Shown here: positions 46,397 through 55,376 of the stretch, in pieces
How positions within the stretch are numbered: position 1 is the first letter of the stretch
Layout: each line of letters starts with the position of its first letter
Assembly (NCBI RefSeq): GCF_018294505.1
Contig: NC_057810.1
Span: 703,897,622-703,961,621, forward strand
Direction: 5' to 3'
From: Triticum aestivum
Taxonomy: Eukaryota > Streptophyta > Magnoliopsida > Poales > Poaceae
DNA: 64,000 bases
The notes under the pieces: model-generated
The model's input: the letters and a program-made list of their open reading frames with translations, nothing else
What the model was told of the DNA's origin: nothing
The model's database searches: none
Program-made: the position numbers and the translations under genes

Positions 46397-49300
46397 TCAC
46401 ATCCCAGATCTTTGGGTGTGAAACTTTTTCTTCGCGTGTGTCCCTTTGCGCCGTAACCATGGAAAATCTTCATCATTTAACGGGATGCTCGGGTCAATAT
46501 TCACTGTGAATGGAGCAATTTCATCAAACTTTTCATAATCTTCTGACTTGTCTGTCTTGTCATCCACTCCCACGATGTTTCTCTTCCCAGAAAGAACTAT
46601 GTGCCGCTTTGGCTCATCGTACGATGCATTCGCTTCCTTATCTTTTCTTTTTCTTGGCTTGGTAGACATGTCCTTCACATAGAAAACCTGTGCCACATCA
46701 TTGGCTAGGACGAATGGTTCGTCTGCATACGCAAGATTGTTGAGATCCACTGTTGTCATTCCGTACTGCGGGTCTTCCGTTACCCCGCCTCGTGTCATAT
46801 TGACCCATTTGCACCGAAACAAAGGGACCTTTAAACCACGTCGATAGTCAAGTTCCCATATGTCCTGTATATAACCATAATATGTTTCCTTTCCCGTCTT
46901 GGTTTCTGCATCAAAGCGGACACCACTGTTTTGGTTGGTGCTCTTCTTATCTTGGGCGATCGTGTAAAATGTATTACCATTTATCTCGTACCCTTTGAAA
47001 GTCATTATATTCGAAGATGGTAACTGGGACAGCAAGTACAGGTCATCTTCAATAGAGGTGTCATGCATGGTACGTGTCTGCAACCAGCTGGCGAAACTCC
47101 TGGTTTGTTCACGTGTAATCCAGTCATCAGACCGCTCCGGGTGTTTGGAGCGTAGCAAATTCTTGTGTTCATCCATATACGGAGCCACCAAGGCGGAATT
47201 CTGTAGAACTGTGTAGTGTGCTTCAGTGAGAGAATGTCCGTCCATACATATTATTTGTTCCCCTCCTAGCGTGCCTTTTCCATCCAGTCTGCCCTTATGC
47301 CGCGATTCAGGAACACCAATCGGCTTAAGGTCAGGAATAAAGTCAATACAAAACTCAATGACCTCCTCATTTTGATGGCCCTTGGAGATGCTTCCTTCTG
47401 GCCTAGCACGGTTATGAACATATTTCTTTAAGACTCCCATGAACCTCTCAAAGGGGAACATATTGTGTAGAAATACAGGACCCAAAACGTTAATCTCTTC
47501 GCATAGGTGAACTAGGACGTGCGTCATGATGTTGAAGAAGGATGGTGGGAACACCAACTCGAAACTGACAAGACATTGCACCAAATCATTCTGTAACCTT
47601 GGTATGATTTCTGGATCGATTACCTTCTGAGAGATTGCATTGAGAAATGCACATAGCTTCACAATGGCTAATCGAACGTTTTCCGGTAGAAGCCCCCTCA
47701 ATGCAACCGGAAGCAGTTGCGTCATAATCACGTGGCAGTCATGAGACTTTAGGTTCTGGAACTTTTTCTCTGCCATGTTTATTATTCCCTTTATATTCGA
47801 CGAGAAGCCAGACGGTACCTTAATACTGAGCAGGCATTCAAAGAAGATTTCCTTCTCTTCTTTGGTAAGAGCGTAGCTTGCATGACCCTGATGTATGCCG
47901 TCTTCTCCGTGCATACGTTGCTGGTCCTCCCGTGCCTCAGGTGTATCTTTTGTCTTCCCATACACGCCCAAGAAGCCAAGCAGGGTCACGCAAAGATTCT
48001 TCGTCACGTGCATCACGTCGATTGCGGAGCGGACCTCTAGGTCTTTCCAATATGGCAGGTCCCAAAATATAGATTTCTTCTTCCACATGGGTGCGCGTCC
48101 GTCAGCGTCCTTCGGAACAGGTTGTCCGCCAGGACCCTTTCCAAATATCACCTTCAAATCCTTGACCATATCATGTACATCAGCACCAGTACGGTGGCGA
48201 GGCTTCGTCCGGTGATCCGCCTCACCTTTGAAATGCTTGCCTTTCTTTCTTACGGGATGCCTGCTCGGAAGAAATCGACGATGTCCCAGGTACACATTCT
48301 TCTTACAACTATTCAAATATATACTGTCGGTATCATCCAAACAGTGCGTGCATCCGCGGTATCCCTTGTTTGTCTGTCCTGAAAGGTTACTGAGAGCAGG
48401 CCAATCATTGATGGTCACGAACAGCAACGCCTTTAGGTCAAATTCTTCCCCCATGTGCTCATCCCACGCACGTACACCTGTTCCATTCCACAGTTGTAAG
48501 AGTTCTTCAACTAATGGCCTTAGGTACACATCAATGTCGTTGCCGGGTTGCTTAGGGCCTTGGATGAGCACTGGCATCATAATGAACTTCCGCTTCATGC
48601 ACAACCAAGGAGGAAGGTTATACAAACATAGAGTCACAGGCCAGGTGCTATGGTTGCTGCTCTGCTCCCCAAAAGGATTAATGCCATCTGCGCTTAGACC
48701 AAACCATACGCTCCTTGCGTCATCTGCAAACTCCTTCCCGTACTTTCTTTCGATTTTTCTCCACTGCGACCCGTCAGCGGGTACTCTCAACTTTCCGTCT
48801 TTCTTACGGTCTTCTCTGTGCCATCGCATCGCCTTGGCATGCTCTTTGTTTTGGAACAAACGTTTCAACCGTGGTATTATAGGAGAATACCACATCACCT
48901 TGGCAGGAATCTTCTTCCTGGGGCGCTCGCCCTCGACATCACCAGGGTCATCGCGGCTGATCTTATAGCGCAATGCACCACATACCGGGCAAGCGTTCAA
49001 ATCCTCGTACTCACCGCGGTAGAGGATGCAATCATTAGGGCATGCATGTATCTTCTGCACCTCTAACCCTAGAGGGCAGACAGCCTTCTTTGCTTCGTAC
49101 GTACTCTCGGGCAATTCGTTGTCCTTTGGAAGCATATCCTTTATCATTACCAGCAACTTTCCAAATCCCTTGTCAGATACACCATTCTCTGCCTTCCATT
49201 GCAGCAATTCCAGTGTGGTGCCCAGCTTTTTCTTGTCACCTACGCAATTCGGGTACAACAATTTTTTGTGATCCTCTAACATGCGCTGCAACTTCTTCTT

Positions 49301-49768
49301 CTCCAAATCACTTGCGCAGTTTCTCTTTGCATCGGCAATGGCCCGACCTAGATCATCAACGGGCTCATCTGATGCCTCTTCTTCAGCTTCTTCCCGCATT
49401 GCCGGCTCAGCTTCTTCCCGCATTACCGGCTCAGCTTCTTCCCCCATTGTTGTATCATCGTATTCAGGGAACCCATGGCCAGGATAGCTGTCGTCGTCCT
49501 CTTCTTCTTCATTGTCTTCCATCATAACCCCTCTTTCTCCGTGCTTGGTCCAAACATTATAGTGGGGCATGAAACCGGACTCAAACAGGTGGACGTGAAT
49601 GGTTCTTGACGTAGAGTAATTGCGACCATTCTTACAGCCAGCACATGGACAAGGCATAAAACCATCCGCCCGCTTGTTTGCCTCAGCCGCAAGCAGAAAA
49701 GTATGCACGCCCTCAACGAACTGGGGAGAGCATCGGTCATCGTACATCCATTGCCGGCTCATCTTCAT
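46397..49768 (-). CDS. CACTA transposase (TNP2 / Transposase_21 type), intact
   Basis: The frame is uninterrupted for about 1123 codons from the ATG at 49768 (an ATG at 49762 is equally possible; the frame itself is open a further 25 codons upstream). Domains in order: N-terminal Transpos_assoc-like with MYDDRCSPQFVEGV and CPCAGCKNG; a zinc-ribbon-like CPNDC...CPVCG (about residues 245-270); the Transposase_21 core with WFGLSADGINPFG, DVYLRPLVEEL and NKGYRGCTHC; a DUF4218-like part with LPENVRLAIVKLCAFLNA and FPFERFMGVLKKYV; and a DUF4216-like part with YYGYIQDIWELDY. This order and length are normal for plant En/Spm TnpD-type transposases, which cut and join the CACTA ends. No premature stop, frameshift or missing domain is seen. 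A TATA box lies about 1 kb upstream, with the small gene in between. Confidence 0.93.
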   Translation of the reverse strand: MKMSRQWMYDDRCSPQFVEGVHTFLLAAEANKRADGFMPCPCAGCKNGRNYSTSRTIHVHLFESGFMPHYNVWTKHGERGVMMEDNEEEEDDDSYPGHGFPEYDDTTMGEEAEPVMREEAEPAMREEAEEEASDEPVDDLGRAIADAKRNCASDLEKKKLQRMLEDHKKLLYPNCVGDKKKLGTTLELLQWKAENGVSDKGFGKLLVMIKDMLPKDNELPESTYEAKKAVCPLGLEVQKIHACPNDCILYRGEYEDLNACPVCGALRYKISRDDPGDVEGERPRKKIPAKVMWYSPIIPRLKRLFQNKEHAKAMRWHREDRKKDGKLRVPADGSQWRKIERKYGKEFADDARSVWFGLSADGINPFGEQSSNHSTWPVTLCLYNLPPWLCMKRKFIMMPVLIQGPKQPGNDIDVYLRPLVEELLQLWNGTGVRAWDEHMGEEFDLKALLFVTINDWPALSNLSGQTNKGYRGCTHCLDDTDSIYLNSCKKNVYLGHRRFLPSRHPVRKKGKHFKGEADHRTKPRHRTGADVHDMVKDLKVIFGKGPGGQPVPKDADGRAPMWKKKSIFWDLPYWKDLEVRSAIDVMHVTKNLCVTLLGFLGVYGKTKDTPEAREDQQRMHGEDGIHQGHASYALTKEEKEIFFECLLSIKVPSGFSSNIKGIINMAEKKFQNLKSHDCHVIMTQLLPVALRGLLPENVRLAIVKLCAFLNAISQKVIDPEIIPRLQNDLVQCLVSFELVFPPSFFNIMTHVLVHLCEEINVLGPVFLHNMFPFERFMGVLKKYVHNRARPEGSISKGHQNEEVIEFCIDFIPDLKPIGVPESRHKGRLDGKGTLGGEQIICMDGHSLTEAHYTVLQNSALVAPYMDEHKNLLRSKHPERSDDWITREQTRSFASWLQTRTMHDTSIEDDLYLLSQLPSSNIMTFKGYEINGNTFYTIAQDKKSTNQNSGVRFDAETKTGKETYYGYIQDIWELDYRRGLKVPLFRCKWVNMTRGGVTEDPQYGMTTVDLNNLAYADEPFVLANDVAQVFYVKDMSTKPRKRKDKEANASYDEPKRHIVLSGKRNIVGVDDKTDKSEDYEKFDEIAPFTVNIDPSIPLNDEDFPWLRRKGTHAKKKFHTQRSGM

Positions 49769-49851
49769 TACACAACACCGAATAGACCAAATTAATACAA
49801 GTTCATACATAAAGTTCATACAACACTTAAATGCAACAAACAAATAACTCT

Positions 49852-50296
49852 CTAGCTAAAGCATTTAAATGCAACAACAAATGCGATCAAGATCGCAACT
49901 AAGGTAACAATTGATCCAACAGCATAATGATACCAAGCCTCACTATCGATGGCATATTTTCTAATCTTTCTAATCTTCAAGCGCATTTTCTCCATCTTGA
50001 TCTTGTGATCATCGACGACATCGGCAACATGCAACTCCAATTCCATCTTCTCCCCCTCAATTCTTTTCAATTTTTCTTTCAAGTACTCGTTTTCTCTTTC
50101 AACTAAATTTAACCTCTCGACAATAGGGTCGGTTGGAATTTCCGGTTCACATACCTCCTAGATAAAAATATCTATGTCAACTTGATGGGCATAATTTGTC
50201 ATAAACACGAAATGCAACAAATAGTTTTAAAAGAGAATATACCACATCCGAATCATAACAAGGACGAGGGCCGACGGGGACGGATATCAAAACCAT
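49852..50296 (-). CDS. CACTA small coiled-coil protein with C-terminal membrane segment (2 exons)
   Basis: Model: exon 1 is 50296-50243 (18 codons, MVLISVPVGPRP...) and exon 2 is 50157-49852. The intron is GT-AG in phase 0, giving 119 residues. Exon 2 begins EVCEPEIPTDPIVERL and continues into a charged heptad-like helix (ENEYLKEKLKRIEGEKMELE). It ends with a hydrophobic stretch of about 20 residues (YAVGSIVTLVAILIAFVVA) and a five-residue tail. That layout suggests a tail-anchored membrane protein. It lies between the promoter and the transposase ATG, 83 bases from the latter, so the two may share a transcript or be alternatively spliced. No domain name is known to me; the function is unknown. 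Confidence 0.65.
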
Positions 50297-50798
50297 GGCA
50301 CTATGTATAACAAACAACGTACGGGTAAGATAATTATACGAGTAACTATATATCCAAATCACACAAACATCAATTTTTTATATAAAATTTCATGAACAAG
50401 AGGCTCACCACAAGGTGGTGCCGGCGACGGGACGGTGCGGGCGATCGACGGTGGTTACGACGGAGATTTAGAAGGCACTAAGTAAAACACACCTACATAT
50501 GCAAACTAAGTGTTATTTTGACCTCAAATTGCATATAAATCAAATACTACCACATATAATTCCTCCCAAATTACTAAAACCCACAATTAATCACTATATA
50601 AACCAATGCAAGATCTAATCTAGCAATGAGAGATGAAAGGACAAAGTTGCTATCCTTGGTGATCATTTGAATGGATGGGGGCCTGCAAATCTTGACAAAT
50701 TTGGGGCAAATTTTGTGATGAATTCGAGAGGAAGAAGGGAAGAACAGAGGAGAGGGAGAGGGGAAAGGGGGAAGGACAGAGTGCGGGTGGACGAAGGG
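50297..50798 (-). other. Leader region of the CACTA transposase unit
   Basis: About 500 bases lie between the TATA box and the first small-gene exon. They hold short open frames with no recognisable domain. This is probably 5' untranslated sequence, possibly with introns. Confidence 0.45.
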
Positions 50799-50806
50799 TT
50801 TATATA
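50799..50806 (-). promoter_or_regulatory. TATA box of the CACTA transposase unit
   Basis: TATATAAA on the minus strand at 50806-50799 lies just inside the right subterminal repeat block and points toward the small gene and transposase. The flanking bases match the internal promoter at 45643-45650. Confidence 0.7.
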
Positions 50807-50811
50807 GGACG

Positions 50812-51062
50812 ACCTTTAGTACCGGTTCGTGCCACGAACCGGTACTAAAGGTGCTGGAAGGGCCCCCCTCTGACAACATCCTGCCACCACTTTCTTTAGT
50901 ACCGGTTCGTGGCACGAACCGGTGCTAAAGGTTCGCCACGAACCGGTACTAAAGAGCTCCTCCCGCCTAGCCGTTGGAACCGGCACTAATGGACACATTA
51001 GTGCCGGTTCTGTTACAAACCGGGACTAATGTGTCTCACATTTGACCCTTTTTATACTAGTG
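50812..51062. repeat. CACTA right terminus and subterminal repeat block
   Basis: Palindromic taccggttcgtgccacgaaccggta units, then gtgccggttc...gaaccgg variants, lead to the terminal actagtg at 51062. The outermost 7 bases (CACTAGT) match the left end; further in, similarity is limited to the repeat units. Confidence 0.85.
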
Positions 51063-51069
51063 CCCAACA
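51063..51069 (+). repeat. Angela 3' LTR, last bases
   Basis: cccaaca completes the Angela LTR (the ccc is the CACTA target duplication) and is followed by gtatc, the Angela target duplication. Confidence 0.92.
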
Positions 51070-51074
51070 GTATC

Positions 51075-54000
51075 CGCTTTTGATGATGTAAACCCAAGTT
51101 GTTGTAACTGAGTGCTCAACCTTGAGTACCAGGCTCTTGGGGCCTGTTTTAGACCATATAAAGCTTTATCTAACTTGCAAATATAATGAGGTGTGCTAAT
51201 ATTCTCATAACCTGGTGGTTGCCGCATAAAAACCTCTTCTTCCAGAACACCATGAAGAAACGTGTTCTGAACATCTAGCTGCCTTAGGCTCCACCATCTG
51301 GAAACAGCAATAGACAGTACAAGTCGAATAGTAGCTGCCTTAACAACCGGACTGAAGGTATCTTCATAGTCAATACCAAACCTTTATTTAAAACCTTTTG
51401 CAACTAACCTGGCTTTGTATCTGTCTATACTTCCATCAGACTTTCTTTTAATCTTATACACCCATTTGCAATCTATGACATTTATGCCTTTTTCGGGGGT
51501 ACTAAATGCCATGTGTTATTTTTTATGAGTGCCTCATATTCATTATCCATAGCTTCTTTGCAATCTTTACTAGCAAGAGCATCATGCAAATGTGTCGGTT
51601 CTCCCATACTAGTAAGAAAAGCACGTTTAATTTTATCATACCTTATAGTGCCATATGTATACTCCTTTGTCTTCAGAATACCAGATTTGGATCGAGTATG
51701 GTAACGTGGAAGTTCTTGCGCAGGAACTGGTTCACAAACCTGTGTAGTTGTAGGCGCAGAAGATCCTGATGTAACTAGTTCCGCAGCAGAATCTATGGCC
51801 ACAGAAGATCCCGCCATATCTAGCACAGCAGCCGGCTCCTGATCTGATGCACCTGAGATCCGCCTCGAACCCGTTGGTCCATCAAGAGAACGCCCCGTGG
51901 GCGACGTGACACCTGCATCAGGCCCCACACTCACGGCTCGGTCGGTCGCTGGTCCATCGCGCGCGGCTGGAGCGCCCGATGATTGGCGCGGGCTCATGCT
52001 GATTGGGCTGGCGGGCCCCGTACGGCTGGGGCTGTCGGCCACTGCTGCAACTGATGCATGCAGCATGCTGGGATCCGCCTCGGATCGCGCAACTGCCTCG
52101 TCGGCCACAGTAAAATCTCCATCGGATCCAGCGCCGAAGCTGTCGGTCGGATCAGCCTGGGATCCCGCGCAGGTTTTGTCTGTATTCCCTTGCATAAAAT
52201 GACGTCCAGAAACTGCACACTTGTCATTAAAATTAAATTTTTCTTTGGAACTAGTCAAATGATCAGTACTATTTAACTTGCCCCCGTGATCTGAACTAGG
52301 GATATAATCAGGAAGAAGTGCAATTTTTGCACGAAGTAAAGCTCCGGCATTTGGATGAATTTTTGCAAAAGGGAATACTGTTTCATCAAAAACAACATCT
52401 TGAGAAATATATATGCGACCAGTAGAAATCTCAAGACACTTGTACCCTTTATGAAGATTATTATAGCCAAGAAAAACACATTGAGTGGAACGAAACTCGA
52501 GCTTATGACGATTATATGGACGAAGATTGGGGTAACAAGCACATCCAAAGATTCTTAGAGAATTGTAATCGGGCTTCTGATGAAACAATTTTTCCAAGGG
52601 ACTAATATTGCCAATAACTTTGGTAGGGAGACGATTGATAAGATAAGTGGCAGCAATAAAGCCTTCATCCAATATTTTAGAGGCATCGATGCATGAGCTA
52701 GAAGAGATAGGCCTACTTCAACAATATGGCGATGTTTACGCTCAGCGGAACCATTCTATCGGTGAGCATGAGGACAAGAGACATGATGAGCAATACCAAT
52801 ATTGCGAAAGAAAGAGTTGAGTTTCTCATGCTCCCCTCCCCAGTCACTCTGGACTGCAAGGATTTTTTCTGTCAAATTGACGTTGAACGAATTTCTGGAA
52901 TTCTTGGAAGATAGAAACAACTTCTGATTTAAACTTAAGCAAATATATCCAAGTGAACTTGCTAAAGTCATCAATAAAACTGACATAATATTTTTTTCTA
53001 CCAAAAGAATCTCTTGCATGACCCCATACATCACTAAAAATAAGTTCCAACGAAGCATGAGACACACTATTTGACTTAGGATAAGGAAGTTGGTGACTCT
53101 TTGCACATTGACAAGCATCACACACAGACTCAATGTTTGAACTAGATGACAATGGAAGATTGTCTTTATTTATAACTCGCTTAACTATGACCGAAGAAGG
53201 ATGTCCTAATCTTTGATGCCATCTTGCCAAGGAGGGCTTGACAACAGAGTAAATTTGATGATGACGCTTTCGACTAAATGCTTCGGATGTGATGGGGTAT
53301 AAGCCTCCAATGCATCTACCATGATGAGGGAGCTCCCTCGTTTCCCGATCCTTTATGAAAAAAATACGTGGGTTGAGTTTCAAAGAAGACATTATTATCA
53401 ACAGTTAAACGGGACATAGATGCAAGGTTTTTGTAGGCTTGTGGAACATGAAGAACATCCTTTAGAAGGAGATCACGTTTAAGATTAGGGGAATTAATAG
53501 ATGCTTGACCAATATGACTAATATCCATACCTCCACCGCTTGCGGTGTGAATCTGATCATTGCCGTAGTACTTCTTCCTCATGGCAAGTTTCTCAAGTTC
53601 GTTGGTGACGTGATCAGTGGCACCTGAGTCAGCATACCAGATGGTACCATCTCCTCCTTGCTCCCGAATCACAGCTGCAACAAGACGAGCATCGGGAACA
53701 TAGTCCTCATCATAACGGTGCCAACAATCCATGACCTCATGGCCTGCCTTTTTGCAGAGTTGACATCGAACACGTCCTTGAGAGGCTGATCCAGAGGGGA
53801 CGTGGTTGTTGCTATAGCCACCCCCTCCAGAACGAGAGGAAGAAGAAGTGTTGTTGTAGCCACCTCCGTTTGGACGCGCCCCTTGGCCATTGCCACGGCC
53901 ACGCCCACCGCTGCAATTCCCGCAGCCGCGCCCACAACAGACCCGCGACCTCGCGAGGCGGAGTTGGCGGAAGACTGCTGTTTGTTGGTTCTATGAAGAA

Positions 54001-54703
54001 GATTGAGGCGCGCATCAAAACTTAACAGCTGTGTGTACATCTCTTGGACGGTGACAGGCTCCACCCGTGTAGCAAGGGCCAACACGACCGGGTTGTAGTC
54101 GAGGTCGAGGCAGGCCAGAACCTGTGAAACAATTTCCCCGTTTTGCATCGCCACTCCAGTTCACGCGATCTCATCTGTCAGCGATTTGATCTTGGCTAGG
54201 TACTCTGACATCATCAAGTTTCCTTTTTTCAAATTGGTGAGCTCAGTCCTTGTGTTTATGGCTTGAGCTTGATTCTGGGCAGCAAACATGGCATCGATCG
54301 CTGCCCATACCTCTGCCGGCGTCTGAAGGGTGACCACCTGCACGAGGATCTCACGAGACAAGGAACCCATCAGAAAACCTTGAACTTGCTGCTGTTGTGC
54401 ATACCAGAGGACGCAGGCGTAGTTCGCAATCTGCTCCTCTTTCCCATCATTGGTGATGGTGAGTGTCTCCGGCGGTGCTTGGCTCTCCGGATCAAGGTGG
54501 TGTCTCATCTGCGCGCCCTTGATTTGGGGCAGCACAATAGCCTTCCACATGAGGTAGTTTTGCCTCGTGAGCTTCTCCTGGGTTGGGGGTCCAATGGACA
54601 TGGGATAGGATGAGCTGGAGGAGGAAGGGGCGAAGGTGGAGGTTGATGAAAAGGATGTGGTAAGGGCACTCATGGTGCTGGATTGGGTGGAGGCGGAGGT
54701 CAT
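51075..54703 (-). pseudogene. Element W gag and pol, N-terminal part
   Basis: Gag starts at the ATG at 54703 and is interrupted by an in-frame TGA (54163-54161). The CCHC knuckle CQLCKKAGHEVMDC is intact in a shifted frame near 53750. Next come protease with IWYADSGATDHVT (about 53620), GAG-pre-integrase with ARWHQRLGHPS and a C-x2-C pair (about 53220-53110), integrase (to about 52500), a long Ser/Ala-rich linker (about 52250-51800), and the RT start with [18 protein letters not shown] (about 51520). RT continues in other frames ([17 protein letters not shown], about 51130) to the Angela insertion at 51070. Several frameshifts and stops make it inactive. Confidence 0.88.
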
Positions 54704-54784
54704 GGCGAAAGTGGCGATGGGGTTCAGAAGTTTACGATGGGGTAGAACTAGATGCGATCCTCTTTCGATTTCTGGGAAGAAGAT

Positions 54785-54797
54785 GCTCTGATTACCA
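54785..54797 (-). other. Element W primer-binding site
   Basis: The minus strand reads TGGTAATCAGAGC directly inside the right LTR, the tRNA-iMet site with one extra base. Confidence 0.8.
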
Positions 54798-55008
54798 TGT
54801 AAAATAACTTGGGAAGCATAGAACCCTTTTCTCGGGCCGCAGTTTTATTTATACAGATGATGCCGTGGCTTACAAGTAGATCGATCAAGAGTTTGATCGA
54901 GAGTTTACAGAGAAGGTCAGTAACGAGAGGGAGAAACAGAAGAAGAGATAGAATAGGTTTCCAGGAGTTTAAACCTCTAGTCATATCCTATTACAAAGTA
55001 TTTCAACA
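54798..55008 (-). repeat. Element W 5' LTR
   Basis: It starts tgtaaaataacttggg and ends tttcaaca, 211 bp. It pairs with 29568-29773. Confidence 0.9.
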
Positions 55009-55376
55009 ACCCCGACAGCGCTGCAGCAGGGCGGTGCGTGTACGGTGTACCACTAGTGGATCGAAGCAGCCTTTTATCCATTGCCAAATATCAACCCCCG
55101 GGCCGCCGGACACCCAACGCGCGGAGGAGGCCAGTACCGCATGCAGCTGCACACCGTGTTTTGGCACGTACTAGATTGACCAGCAGCTCAGCTATTTGGG
55201 AGGCCATTCCCTTTCATCTTGTATGATACGGAGCAGCGTTTCTCCTGAAGCGGAGAATGTGCTTTGTTTCCCTTTCATCTTGTATGATACTCAATTTCTT
55301 TGAGAATGTGCTTTGATTCCATTTCATCTTGTATGATACTCAATCATGTTCCCGTCAGGAGAAACGCCGAGGAAAT
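55009..55376. other. Low-copy flank continuing from 29567
   Basis: This GC-rich sequence rejoins the pre-insertion DNA left of W. It ends in three short repeats of tttcatcttgtatgatac (about 55213-55340), separated by gaatgtgctttg. No gene is seen. Confidence 0.5.

Larger units (their letters stand above)
39458..51062 (-). mobile_element. CACTA (En/Spm-type) transposon, 11.6 kb, near-intact
   Basis: The element begins CACTAGTTCAG and its other end, read on the minus strand, begins CACTAGTATAA. It is flanked by the 3-bp duplication ccc (39455-39457 and 51063-51065). Subterminal blocks at both ends are packed with taccggtt / aaccggta palindromes. Genes are all on the minus strand: a small coiled-coil/membrane protein, TNP2-type transposase, a 143-codon ORF, and a TnpA-like gene with a C48-peptidase-like end. 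The transposase frame is open end to end, and only one lesion is seen in the TnpA-like gene. This is the last insertion in the nest and the best candidate for an autonomous or recently autonomous element. Confidence 0.95.
30797..51069 (+). mobile_element. Angela/BARE/WIS-type Ty1/copia retrotransposon, split by CACTA in its 3' LTR
   Basis: The LTR begins tgttggaaatatgccctaga, the hallmark of the BARE/WIS/Angela family. The left LTR is 30797-32528. The right LTR is 37730-39457, resumed as the last bases before 51069. The direct duplication gtatc flanks it exactly (30792-30796 and 51070-51074), proving that the 3' LTR spans the CACTA. Without the CACTA the element is about 8.7 kb, normal for the family. 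It inserted into RT of element W. Gag-pol is in the plus orientation but carries several inactivating lesions. Confidence 0.95.
29568..55008 (-). mobile_element. Element W: short-LTR Ty1/copia retrotransposon, split by Angela and CACTA
   Basis: Two near-identical short LTRs (29568-29773, 206 bp; 54798-55008, 211 bp), each starting tgtaaaataactt and ending tttcaaca, bound the element. Flanking bases are accgc on the left and acccc on the right, probably a TSD with one mutation. With nested insertions removed it is about 5.2 kb. The primer site adjoins the right LTR and the purine tract the left, so it is minus-strand. Gag, protease, integrase, RT and RNase H are all recognisable but interrupted by frameshifts and stops. 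The Angela insertion falls within RT. Confidence 0.9.

Noticed and set aside
47878..49527. Plus-strand frames of 60-250 codons
   Set aside because: They are shadows of the intact transposase gene on the minus strand.
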